Source: Streptomyces sp. NBC_00878
GTDB taxonomy: Bacteria > Actinomycetota > Actinomycetes > Streptomycetales > Streptomycetaceae
Length of the DNA: 64,000 nt
Reading direction: 5' to 3'
NCBI RefSeq assembly: GCF_026341515.1
Contig: NZ_JAPEOK010000001.1
Location: forward strand, 2,976,001-3,040,000
Position 1 is the first letter of the stretch, and every line of letters begins with the position of its first letter. Positions 27,599 to 35,503 of the stretch are shown piece after piece. The notes beneath the pieces are model-generated. The model made no database searches and had not been told where the DNA came from. It saw only the letters and a list, made by a program, of their open reading frames with translations. Made by a program: the position numbers and the translations under genes.

Positions 27599-28420
27599 CT
27601 ATTCTTCCACGGCCTGTGGCCTGCGCCAAAATCGGCCGTCGGGGCCGGGCTGCCAGCCGAGGATGGAGAGCATTTCGCGGTCCTTCTTGTCGAAGGCGGC
27701 CGGATCGCAACGCTCGATGAGGTCCGGCCTGTTGGCCGTCGTGCGCTTCAGTGCCTCGTCCCTGCGCCAGCGGGCGATCTTCCCGTGGTGGCCGCTGACC
27801 AGTACTCCTGGGATCTCGCGCCCGCGCCACTGGGGCGGCTTCGTGTAGACGGGGCCCTCCAGGAGGTTGGCCATGGCTCCCGGCGCGAAGGAGTCGTCCC
27901 GGTGGGACTCGGCGTTGCCGAGGACACCGGGCAGCAGCCGGGCCACGGCCTCCGTGACGACGAGGACGGCCGCCTCACCGCCGGCCAACACGTAGTCGCC
28001 GATCGACACCTCGTAGACGGGCATACGGGTCGCGTACTCGTCGATGACCCGCCGGTCGATGCCCTCGTAACGGGCGGGCGTGAAGACCAGCCAGGGGCGC
28101 TCGGAGAGCTCGACGGCGAGCTCCTGGTCGAAGGGACGGCCGCTGGGCGTGGGCACGACCAGGACGGGCCCGCGGGAGCCCGTCTCGTAGCCGTCCGCGA
28201 GGACGGAGTCCAGTGCGTCGCCCCAGGGCTCGGTCTTCATGACCATGCCGGGGCCGCCGCCGTACGGGGTGTCGTCGACCGTGTTGTGCCGGTCGTACGT
28301 CCACTCCCGCAGATCATGCACGTGCACATTCAGCTGTCCACGCGCGCGTGCCTTGCCGACGAGCGAGACGTTCAGCGGTTCCAGGTACTCGGGGAAGATC
28401 GTGAGGACGTCGAGCCGCAT
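27599..28420 (-). CDS. trmD: tRNA (guanine37-N1)-methyltransferase TrmD
   Basis: 273-residue SPOUT-class enzyme that methylates G37 next to the anticodon and so prevents +1 frameshifting. It starts [24 protein letters not shown]. The knot region SIGDYVLAGGEAAVLV and the flexible linker SGHHGKIARWRRDEAL are typical. The C-terminal 30 residues are an actinobacterial extension. ATG overlaps the rimM stop (TAATG), giving tight coupling to rimM. Confidence 0.97.
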   Translation of the reverse strand: MRLDVLTIFPEYLEPLNVSLVGKARARGQLNVHVHDLREWTYDRHNTVDDTPYGGGPGMVMKTEPWGDALDSVLADGYETGSRGPVLVVPTPSGRPFDQELAVELSERPWLVFTPARYEGIDRRVIDEYATRMPVYEVSIGDYVLAGGEAAVLVVTEAVARLLPGVLGNAESHRDDSFAPGAMANLLEGPVYTKPPQWRGREIPGVLVSGHHGKIARWRRDEALKRTTANRPDLIERCDPAAFDKKDREMLSILGWQPGPDGRFWRRPQAVEE

Positions 28421-29034
28421 TACGCCTCGTCTCCGGAGGAGGCGTTTTCGGCATCCCCGGAGGGGGCGTCTTCGGCATCCCTGGAAGAGGAGTCGTCCGC
28501 ATCCCTGGAGGAGGCGATTTCGGCCAGGTCGTCGATCAGTCCGGGCGGCGGGTCGATGACCGCCCGCTGCTCCTCCAGGTCGATCTCTACGACGATCTCC
28601 TCGACGAACGGGATCAGCACCTCGCTCCCGTCGGCCCGCTCCACCACGAAGAGGTCCTGGGACGGCAGGTGCGAGATCTCGGTGATGCGCCCGACCTCGG
28701 CGCCGTCCTTGGTGACGACGTCCAGGTCCATGAGCTGGTGGTCGTAGTACTCGTCCGGGTCCTCGGGCTTGTCGTCCGGGTCGACCTCGGCGATGAGCAG
28801 GGTGTTGCGCAGCGCCTCGGCGCCGTTGCGGTCGCGTACGCCCGCGAAGCGCAGCAGGAGGCGGCCGCTGTGCACCCGCCCTGTCTCGATGGTCAGCGGA
28901 CCGGCCGAGGCGGGGTCCGTGGCCAGGACGGCACCGGGCGCGAGCCTGAGCTCCGGCTCGTCGGTACGTACCTCGACGGTGACCTCGCCCTTGATGCCAT
29001 GGGCGCGGCCCACCCGCGCGACTACCAGCTGCAC
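28420..29034 (-). CDS. rimM: Ribosome maturation factor RimM with 8-residue repeat tail
   Basis: 204 residues. RimM helps 30S head assembly and binds S19. N-terminal domain [25 protein letters not shown], then the PRC-barrel ([14 protein letters not shown] to [14 protein letters not shown]). After IDPPPGLID comes an unusual acidic Ser/Asp tail made of about four 8-residue units such as SSRDAEDA and PSGDAENA, encoded by 24-base repeats at 28433-28527. GTG start with AGGAG upstream. Coupled to trmD by TAATG. Confidence 0.95.
   Translation of the reverse strand: MQLVVARVGRAHGIKGEVTVEVRTDEPELRLAPGAVLATDPASAGPLTIETGRVHSGRLLLRFAGVRDRNGAEALRNTLLIAEVDPDDKPEDPDEYYDHQLMDLDVVTKDGAEVGRITEISHLPSQDLFVVERADGSEVLIPFVEEIVVEIDLEEQRAVIDPPPGLIDDLAEIASSRDADDSSSRDAEDAPSGDAENASSGDEA
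28433..28527 (-). repeat. 24-base tandem repeats in the 3' end of rimM
   Basis: About four imperfect units, starting CCGGAGGAGGCG, CCGGAGGGGGCG, CTGGAAGAGGAG and CTGGAGGAGGCG on the plus strand at 24-base intervals. They keep reading frame and encode the acidic RimM tail. Confidence 0.8.
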
Positions 29035-29170
29035 TTGCCTGATCTCCTGTTCGTGTGCCTACGGCATGGCCGCCCGACCGACCACGGGGTGGACGGCTGC
29101 GACGCAGACGACTACGGGCCGGGGACGACCCGAAGGCCCTCCCCGGCCCGAGCCGGTGCTGCGTGTTACG

Positions 29171-29410
29171 TCAGCGGACGTGGTCCACGTCGACGAGGTC
29201 GACACGGACACCGCGGCCGCCGATGGCGCCCACGACGGTCCGCAGGGCGCGTGCGGTGCGGCCGTTGCGACCGATCACCTTACCGAGGTCGTCGGGGTGC
29301 ACCCGGACCTCCAGAACGCGTCCACGGCGCAGGTTGCGCGAAGCGACCTGCACGTCGTCCGGGTTGTCGACGATGCCCTTCACGAGGTGCTCGAGAGCCT
29401 CCTCGAGCAT
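29171..29410 (-). CDS. khpA: KH-domain RNA-binding protein KhpA
   Basis: 79-residue single KH-domain protein (formerly UPF0109/YlqC). The GxxG loop IGRNGRTARAL and flanking VEVR/VRVDLVDV strands are intact. In other bacteria KhpA binds structured RNAs and affects ribosome biogenesis and cell division. It starts two bases after rpsP ends, so the two are translated together, as in most Gram-positive bacteria; rimM follows after a 136-base gap. Confidence 0.94.
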   Translation of the reverse strand: MLEEALEHLVKGIVDNPDDVQVASRNLRRGRVLEVRVHPDDLGKVIGRNGRTARALRTVVGAIGGRGVRVDLVDVDHVR

Positions 29411-29412
29411 GC

Positions 29413-29832
29413 TCAGGCCTCGGTCGACGCGGACTCGGCGGCGGCCTCGTCCTTCTTCTCAGTCTTCTTCTTCTGGGTGATGGCCTCACCCTTGCCCTCG
29501 TCGTCGCCGCCCAGGGCGTCGAACAGCGGGCGCGCGGCCTTCGGCTCGGCCACGAGCAGCGGCGCCGGGGCGGGCAGGCCCTTGTGCTTCTGCCAGTCAC
29601 CGGTCAGCTTGAGAATGGCGAGAACGGGCTCGGTCGGCTGCGCGCCGACACCCAGCCAGTACTGCGCACGCTCGGAGTCGACCTCGATGCGCGAGGGGTT
29701 CTGCACCGGGTGGTACAGACCGATCTCCTCGATGGCCCGGCCGTCACGGCGGGTACGGGAGTCGGCGACGACAATGCGGTAGTGAGGCGAACGGATCTTG
29801 CCCAGACGCTTCAGCTTGATCTTGACTGCCAC
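29413..29832 (-). CDS. rpsP: 30S ribosomal protein S16
   Basis: 139 residues. Starts [32 protein letters not shown] and has [15 protein letters not shown] and [15 protein letters not shown]. The last 35 residues are a Lys/Glu/Ala-rich tail longer than in many S16 proteins. GTG at 29832 is fixed by homology, with AGGAG upstream at slightly long spacing. It heads the rpsP-khpA-rimM-trmD-rplS set. Confidence 0.96.
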   Translation of the reverse strand: MAVKIKLKRLGKIRSPHYRIVVADSRTRRDGRAIEEIGLYHPVQNPSRIEVDSERAQYWLGVGAQPTEPVLAILKLTGDWQKHKGLPAPAPLLVAEPKAARPLFDALGGDDEGKGEAITQKKKTEKKDEAAAESASTEA

Positions 29833-30164
29833 GGGAGTGGTGTCTCCTGGTCTTGACGTGGTTGGGCACGGCGAGATTGCCGCGTGGGGTTGCGGTACCC
29901 GAGTGCCCGATGGACGCGTCAGCCGGAGGAGAGAGGGGTCCTGTGCGGCTGTCGAGTACAGCTGGCCATTCTGCCACACCCTGACGGGCGCCTCGACCCG
30001 GGCAGGAGGTGACCGCCCGCGGCACGGTTTCGGGTCCCGCGCGGGTGTCGCCGTCGAGGTAGGGCGCTGCGCAACCCGGCACCCACGAGATGCCACTGCG
30101 CTCTCCCGCTCCACCCCGGCGGCACGACGGCCCGCCGCTACGGCAACTGTCCGCGACTACCCGC
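29833..30164. other. Non-coding stretch upstream of rpsP
   Basis: 332 bases between the SprT-like gene and rpsP on the minus strand. I see no gene. It should hold the rpsP promoter and leader, but no -10/-35 pair is convincing by eye. A moderately AT-richer patch lies near 29950-29985. Confidence 0.5.
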
Positions 30165-30761
30165 TCAGCCCGCTGCCGCGCCGACCACCTCCGGGATACG
30201 GAACGGCTTCCCGCACCCTCCGCACACGATCGGTGCCTGGGCGAGGACCGACGGGACGACGCGGACGTTGCGCCCGCAGTCGCACACCGCCTTCACGCGC
30301 ACGCCTCCTCCGGAGGAACCGTGCCGGGCGGCCGGGCCCCGGAAGCTGCGGGCCGTGTCCGCGGCGGTCGCGACCGTGTGCGCCTTGAGGGCGCGCTGCA
30401 GCCGCTCGATCGTCGGGCGGTAGCGCCGCTTCGCCTCGGGGTTGAGCGTGACCAGAGAGAAGCCGCTGCTGGGATGCGGCTCCTCCGGGTGGTCCAGGCC
30501 CAGCTCCTCGGCGATCGCGAGGAATCTGCGGTTGTGGTATCGGCCGGCGCGGGAGGTGTCACGGACTCCTCGGGCGGCGGCGATGCCGTGGACTGCTTCG
30601 TGAAGCAGTCGCTCGAAGGAGAGCTCGTGTCCGCAGGCGGACGACGACTCTCCGATCAGGGACTCTGGCGCGGCAAGATCGGGCAGCTCGGGGTGGTGCC
30701 GCTGAATGTCGGCCCACGCCCCTGCCAGCTCTGCGGCGAGAACAGGTGGTGTCGTGCTCAC
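30165..30761 (-). CDS. SprT-like putative zinc metallopeptidase with C-terminal zinc ribbon
   Basis: 198 residues. The segment FERLLHEAVHGIAAARG carries HExxH, and RYHNRRFLAIAEELGL after it resembles the third-ligand region of SprT/SPRTN-like proteases. The C-terminus has CDCGRNVRV and CGGCGKPF, a four-Cys zinc ribbon as in the SprT zinc domain. Eukaryotic SPRTN cleaves DNA-protein crosslinks; the bacterial role is open. GTG at 30761 lacks a visible Shine-Dalgarno, so the start is uncertain. It sits alone between proS and rpsP. The family assignment is my inference from motifs. Confidence 0.7.
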   Translation of the reverse strand: MSTTPPVLAAELAGAWADIQRHHPELPDLAAPESLIGESSSACGHELSFERLLHEAVHGIAAARGVRDTSRAGRYHNRRFLAIAEELGLDHPEEPHPSSGFSLVTLNPEAKRRYRPTIERLQRALKAHTVATAADTARSFRGPAARHGSSGGGVRVKAVCDCGRNVRVVPSVLAQAPIVCGGCGKPFRIPEVVGAAAG

Positions 30762-31021
30762 GTAATGAGAACGAGCCGGGGTGCCTCTGTGTTCCTATTC
30801 CGGGGCATCCCAAATAATTTGCACGTACCCGTCAGTTGCCCCTGATGCGTCCGGACGAGGGCGGGTGCGCTGATCTGCGGAGAAGCCTCACAGTTCGCAC
30901 CTAGCCGGTACGTAGCGACCCGTACGCCCCGGCATGTAGACGGTGTCCGCACGCCGGGACACCTGCGGTCATCAGATGCGCAAGAGGCGTTTCGGTCCTT
31001 CTCGCCGCGGAATGCCGGGGC

Positions 31022-32434
31022 TCAGTAGGCGCGGGCCACGACTGCGACGTTACCGGGTGCGTCGTCGGTCCCGGGCACCGACCCGTCCTCGGCGACCAGA
31101 CACCGTACGGTCACGGCATGCGCGGCGAGCTCGGCTTCGCCCTCTTCACCGAGCGCGGCCCAGGGGATACGCGCCCAGCCGGTGCCGGCGGCCTCGACGG
31201 CCTCCTCGATCGTCGACACCTCGGACGTCCGGGACTCCCGCCGCTCGCGCGACTGCGTCAGCAACAGCGCCTGGTCCTCTTCGAGAACGGTGGGCAGCAG
31301 TTGTACGAGGGCGTCGACCGCCACCGGCTCCTTCCCGCCGGGGATGCGGCGGGCCAGCATCACGGTGCCGTTCTCCAGGTCACGGGGGCCGACCTCGATG
31401 CGTACGGGGATGCCCTTGAGTTCCCAGTCGACGGCACGGCGGCCGAACGGGATGTCCGTACGGTCGTCGACCTGGACGCGTACGCCCGCCGCCTTCAGCC
31501 GATCGGCGAGCTCGCGGACCTTGGCCAGAACCGCATCGTCGCCCTTGATCGCGAGGACGACGACCTGTACGGGGGCGAGGCGCGGCGGCACCCGCAACCC
31601 ACTGTCGTCGCCGTGCGACATAATCAGGCCACCCACCATGCGGGTCGAGGACCCCCAGGAGGTCTGCCAGACGAGCTCCTCCCGGCCCTCCCTGGACAGG
31701 TACCGGGTATTGAAGGCCTTGGCGAAGTTCTGGCCCAACTCATGACTGGTGCCCATCTGCAGGGCCTTGCCGTCGCCCATCATCGCTTCGAGCGTGAGGG
31801 TGTTGACGGCCCCGGCGAACCGCTCGCCCGGAGTCTTCCGCCCCAGCACCACGTCGATCCCGAGGACGTTCACCATGAAGTCCGCGTACACCTTCTCGTG
31901 GATGTACGCGGCGTAGTCCCGGGCGTCCTCGTACGTGGCGTGGGCCGTGTGTCCCTCCTGCCACAGGAATTCGGTCGTACGAAGGAACACGCGCGGGCGC
32001 ATCTCCCAACGGACCACGTTCGCCCACTGGTTGACCAGCAGGGGCAGGTCGCGGTAGCTCTGCACCCACTTGGCGAAGGAGGCGTTGACGATCGTCTCGG
32101 AGGTGGGGCGGACGACGACCGGCTCCTCCAGTTCCTTGCCCCCGCCGTGCGTGACGACGGCGAGCTCGGGCGCGAAACCCTCGACGTGCTCCGCCTCCCT
32201 CGTCAGATACGACTGCGGGATGAGTAGCGGGAAGTACGCGTTCTGGGCACCCGCCTCCTTGATACGGGCGTCCATCTCCCGCTGCATCCGCTCCCACAGC
32301 CCGTAGCCGTAGGGCCGGATCACCATCGTGCCGCGCACCGGACCGTTGTCGGCCAGTTCGGCCTTGTTGATCAGATCCTGGTACCAGCGCGGGAAATCGT
32401 CCGCCCTGGGCGTGAGCACGGGTGCCTTTGCCAT
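31022..32434 (-). CDS. proS: Prolyl-tRNA synthetase, archaeal/eukaryotic-type
   Basis: 470-residue class II synthetase charging tRNA-Pro. It lacks the bacterial editing insertion between motifs 2 and 3 and ends in Ala-Tyr, as the archaeal/eukaryotic (type 3) ProRS do. Motif 2 region FLRTTEFLWQEGHTAHATYEDA, the proline pocket TSWGSSTRMVGGLIMSHGDD and the anticodon-binding VQVVVLAIKGDDAVLAKV are visible. ATG at 32434 begins the homologous region. A 213-base divergent spacer separates it from the methyltransferase gene. Confidence 0.94.
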   Translation of the reverse strand: MAKAPVLTPRADDFPRWYQDLINKAELADNGPVRGTMVIRPYGYGLWERMQREMDARIKEAGAQNAYFPLLIPQSYLTREAEHVEGFAPELAVVTHGGGKELEEPVVVRPTSETIVNASFAKWVQSYRDLPLLVNQWANVVRWEMRPRVFLRTTEFLWQEGHTAHATYEDARDYAAYIHEKVYADFMVNVLGIDVVLGRKTPGERFAGAVNTLTLEAMMGDGKALQMGTSHELGQNFAKAFNTRYLSREGREELVWQTSWGSSTRMVGGLIMSHGDDSGLRVPPRLAPVQVVVLAIKGDDAVLAKVRELADRLKAAGVRVQVDDRTDIPFGRRAVDWELKGIPVRIEVGPRDLENGTVMLARRIPGGKEPVAVDALVQLLPTVLEEDQALLLTQSRERRESRTSEVSTIEEAVEAAGTGWARIPWAALGEEGEAELAAHAVTVRCLVAEDGSVPGTDDAPGNVAVVARAY

Positions 32435-32647
32435 GGCGCGATGGTACGGGCCCAGGTTGCCGGGATGTGAAATCTCGCGGCGTACGCCGGTGGCGGACAA
32501 GCCGGGCGCCGTAACCCCTGGACGACACGACGAGCGCGGAGTTACCTGGCATACGGGGGGAGTGCTCGCGCACTGCACGGGGGTGGAGAAACGGGGCGTG
32601 AAGAAACGGGGCACAGAGGCAACTCTCGGCGGATTGGGGCGCTTTCG

Positions 32648-33523
32648 ATGACACCTACGCTCGTGCGGCATCACCTACCTCACGCGGGGGCTGCGCCCCG
32701 GGTGGATCCGTGGGCACGCGCGCGTGACTGGGCCGAGATTCAGGAGCGGATGCTCGTCCCGCTCTACGAGGCCGTGTACGAGCGACTCGAAGTGGGCTCT
32801 GCCACCCGGCTGTTGGGGCTCGGCTGCGGTTCCGGTCTCGCGCTGCTGATGGCGGCGTCGCGGGGTGCCGGGGTCACCGGTGCCGACGCTTCGGCGCCCG
32901 AGCGGCTGGCTCTCGCGCGGGAGCGTTTACTGCCCGAGGCGTGGGGCACGCGTGCGCGTGCCGGGACGCGGCTGGTCGACGGAGGGCCGGCGGAGCTGGC
33001 GGGCGGTGCGGGCACGGCCGCGTACAACCTGGTGACGGCCTTCGAGCCGATCGGGTGTGTGGCCGGGGACTCCGAAGGGCTGGGCGAGTCGCTGGCGGAG
33101 GCGACTCCGCTCGTGGGGCGGGGCGTTCCTGTCGTGCTCACGGGGTGGGGGCCGCCGGAGCGGTGTGCGACGTCCTCGGTTCTGCGGGTCGCCACGAAGC
33201 TGGCGGATCCGCTGCGGGCAACGGATCCGCATGGTGCGGGGAGTTGGCGGCCCGCACTCCGGGACGATCTGGAGGAGGTCGCCCAGCGGGCCGGGCTTCG
33301 GCCCGACGGGTCGGGGCGGGTCGCTTGTCCCTTCGGGTACGCCGATGTGGACAACGCGGTGCGGGGGCTGCTGTCCACCGGGCTCTTCGACGCGGCTGTC
33401 GCGGCCACGGATCAGGCGCAGGTCGACAAGGAGGTGCGGGAGGCGCTTCACCCGCACCAACGGCGGGACGGGACGGTGTGGATGCCGAACGTGTTTCGGT
33501 ATCTGATCACACGGACGGCTTGA
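32648..33523 (+). CDS. SAM-dependent methyltransferase-like protein; contains a TTA codon
   Basis: 291 residues with a class I methyltransferase fold. Motif I is LLGLGCGSGLALLMAAS, followed by GVTGADASAPERLALARERL. The target is unknown. Codon 94 is TTA (32927-32929), which in Streptomyces needs the bldA tRNA and so ties expression to late development or to antibiotic production. It is the only gene on the plus strand in about 25 kb and is divergent from proS. It ends just before a large inverted repeat. Confidence 0.8.
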   Translation: MTPTLVRHHLPHAGAAPRVDPWARARDWAEIQERMLVPLYEAVYERLEVGSATRLLGLGCGSGLALLMAASRGAGVTGADASAPERLALARERLLPEAWGTRARAGTRLVDGGPAELAGGAGTAAYNLVTAFEPIGCVAGDSEGLGESLAEATPLVGRGVPVVLTGWGPPERCATSSVLRVATKLADPLRATDPHGAGSWRPALRDDLEEVAQRAGLRPDGSGRVACPFGYADVDNAVRGLLSTGLFDAAVAATDQAQVDKEVREALHPHQRRDGTVWMPNVFRYLITRTA

Positions 33524-33547
33524 GGGGTGCGGGGTGAGGCGGGGGTG

Positions 33548-33744
33548 TTTTTCGCCCCCGCCGCCCCTACCCGTCCCATCCCCTGGGGGCTCCGCCCCCA
33601 GACCCCCGTATCGCGCTCAACGCGCTCGTCCTCAAACGCCGGACAGGCTGGTAATTAGCCCCTCCGGCGTTTGAGGAGCGGGGGTTCGGGGGCAGCGCCC
33701 CCGAGGAAGTGACGGGAATGGGTAGGGGCGGCGGGGCGAGAAAA
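33548..33744. repeat. Nested 200-base inverted repeat between convergent genes
   Basis: Outer arms: TTTTTCGCCCCCGCCGCCCC... at 33548-33572 and its near complement at 33720-33744. Inner: CTGGGGGCTCCGCCCCCAG-type and GGGGGCAGCGCCCCC hairpins. Core: CCTCAAACGCCGGA (33630-33643) with TCCGGCGTTTGAGG (33663-33676), a core I recall as frequent in Streptomyces intergenic regions. It probably terminates both the methyltransferase and ffh transcripts. Confidence 0.8.
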
Positions 33745-33751
33745 GAGCTCG

Positions 33752-35305
33752 TCAGCCCATGAACTTCTTGAACTCGTCCGGGAGTTCGAACTCCTGGGGC
33801 TGCTGGCCGCCCGGCAGGCCGAAGGCTCCGCCGGCCTGACCCGCCGCCTCGCGACGCGCCGCCGCCTCTTCCTCCTGCTGCTTGCGCTTCATCGGGTTGC
33901 CCGAACGCTGCTTGCCCTTGGCCTTCTTGGGCTGCTTCTTCGAGCGGCCGGCGCCGCCACCCGTGCCCGGCATCCCGGGCATCCCCGGCATACCGCCACC
34001 CTGCGCCATGCGGGACATCATCTTGCGGGCCTCGAAGAACCGCTCGACCAGACCCTTGACCGCGCTGACCTCGACACCGGAACCCTTGGCGATACGCGCA
34101 CGGCGCGAGCCGTTGATGATCGTCGGCTCCTGGCGCTCGCCCGGCGTCATCGACTTGATGATGGCGGCCGTACGGTCGACGTCGCGCTCGTCGAGGTTGT
34201 TGATCTGGTCCTTGATCTGGCCCATGCCGGGAAGCATGCCGAGCAGCTTGGAGATGGAGCCCATCTTCCTGACCTGCTCCATCTGGGCCAGGAAGTCGTC
34301 GAGCGTGAAGTCCTGGCCCTTCTTGGAGGCCAGCTTCTCGGCCATCTGCTCGGCCTCTTGCTGCGAGAAGGTCTGCTCGGCCTTCTCGATCAGCGTGAGC
34401 ATGTCGCCCATGCCGAGGATGCGGGACGCCATGCGGTCCGGGTGGAACGCGTCGAAGTCGTCCAGCTTCTCGCCGTTCGAGGCGAACATGACCTGGCGGC
34501 CGGTGACGTGCGCGATGGAGAGCGCGGCACCACCACGGGCGTCGCCGTCGAGCTTCGAGAGGACCACGCCGTCGAAGCCGACGCCGTCACGGAAGGCCTC
34601 GGCGGTGTTCACCGCGTCCTGACCGACCATCGCGTCGACGACGAAGAGGATCTCGTCCGGCGAGACGGCGTCGCGGATGTCCGCGGCCTGCTGCATCAGC
34701 TCCTGGTCGATACCGAGGCGGCCCGCGGTGTCGACGATGACGACGTCGTGCTGCTTCTGCTTCGCGTACTCGATGGAGTCCTTGGCGACCTGGACCGGGT
34801 CACCGACGCCGTTGCCCGGCTGGGGGGCGTAGACGCCGACTCCGGCACGCTCGGCGACGACGCTCAGCTGGGTCACGGCGTTCGGGCGCTGGAGGTCGCA
34901 GGCGACCAGCAGCGGGGCGTGCCCCTGGCCCTGGAGCCACTTGCCGAGCTTTCCGGCGAGCGTGGTCTTACCGGCACCCTGCAGACCCGCGAGCATGATC
35001 ACGGTCGGCGGCTGCTTGGCGAACCGCAGCCGACGGGTCTCGCCACCGAGGATGCCGACGAGTTCCTCGTTGACGATCTTGATGACCTGCTGGGCGGGGT
35101 TCAGCGCCTGCGATACCTCGGCCCCGAGGGCCCTCTCCTTGACCTGCTTGATGAAGGCCCGCACGACCGGCAGCGCGACATCCGCTTCCAGCAGGGCGAT
35201 GCGGATCTCGCGCGCGGTGGCGTCGATGTCCGCCTCGGACAGGCGCCCCTTGCCGCGAAGGTTCTTGAATGTCGCTGCGAGGCGATCGGAGAGAGTGTCG
35301 AACAC
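33752..35305 (-). CDS. ffh: Signal recognition particle GTPase Ffh
   Basis: 517-residue SRP54 homologue that binds signal peptides on the ribosome and docks with FtsY. N domain MFDTLSDRLAATFKNLRGKG. G domain GLQGAGKTTLAGKLG, DTAGRLG and SKLDGDARGG. Met-rich M domain with KLLGMLPGMGQIKDQ and GSRRARIAKGSG. The tail beyond it has MPGMPGMPG and a Lys-rich stretch. GTG start at 35305. Its 3' end abuts the large inverted repeat. Confidence 0.97.
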   Translation of the reverse strand: MFDTLSDRLAATFKNLRGKGRLSEADIDATAREIRIALLEADVALPVVRAFIKQVKERALGAEVSQALNPAQQVIKIVNEELVGILGGETRRLRFAKQPPTVIMLAGLQGAGKTTLAGKLGKWLQGQGHAPLLVACDLQRPNAVTQLSVVAERAGVGVYAPQPGNGVGDPVQVAKDSIEYAKQKQHDVVIVDTAGRLGIDQELMQQAADIRDAVSPDEILFVVDAMVGQDAVNTAEAFRDGVGFDGVVLSKLDGDARGGAALSIAHVTGRQVMFASNGEKLDDFDAFHPDRMASRILGMGDMLTLIEKAEQTFSQQEAEQMAEKLASKKGQDFTLDDFLAQMEQVRKMGSISKLLGMLPGMGQIKDQINNLDERDVDRTAAIIKSMTPGERQEPTIINGSRRARIAKGSGVEVSAVKGLVERFFEARKMMSRMAQGGGMPGMPGMPGTGGGAGRSKKQPKKAKGKQRSGNPMKRKQQEEEAAARREAAGQAGGAFGLPGGQQPQEFELPDEFKKFMG

Positions 35306-35402
35306 GGCGGTCGCGAATCCTCAAGTAGGGGGCAGGGGGGCAGGTCCGCCCTCCAGGGTATCTGCACGCGCCAGAAAGGGTCTCCACCCCGTCACAGGGT
35401 TC

Positions 35403-35418
35403 CGCCCCGTAAGGGGCG
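35403..35418. terminator. GGGGCG hairpin at dispersed repeat copy B
   Basis: CGCCCC GTAA GGGGCG, a perfect 6-bp stem, about 90 bases beyond the glnD stop and entering the dispersed element. Confidence 0.45.
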
Positions 35419-35482
35419 CGGGGCTGTGACATCATGCGGCTCCGCCGCGTGGGCGCGCCCAGCCACAGCCGACCCGCAGACG
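35413..35482 (+). repeat. Dispersed intergenic element, copy B
   Basis: Same layout as copy A: GGGGCGCGGGGCTG, then ATGCGGCTCCGCCGCGTGGG, CGCGCCCAGCC and CCCGCAGACG. It lies between glnD and ffh in plus orientation, opposite to the flanking genes. Confidence 0.75.
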
Positions 35483-35503
35483 AAGAAGCGACCCGAGCGG
35501 AAC

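Noticed and set aside
33545..33750. Insertion sequence
   Set aside because: Nested inverted repeats but no transposase frame and no evident target duplication; reported as a repeat.
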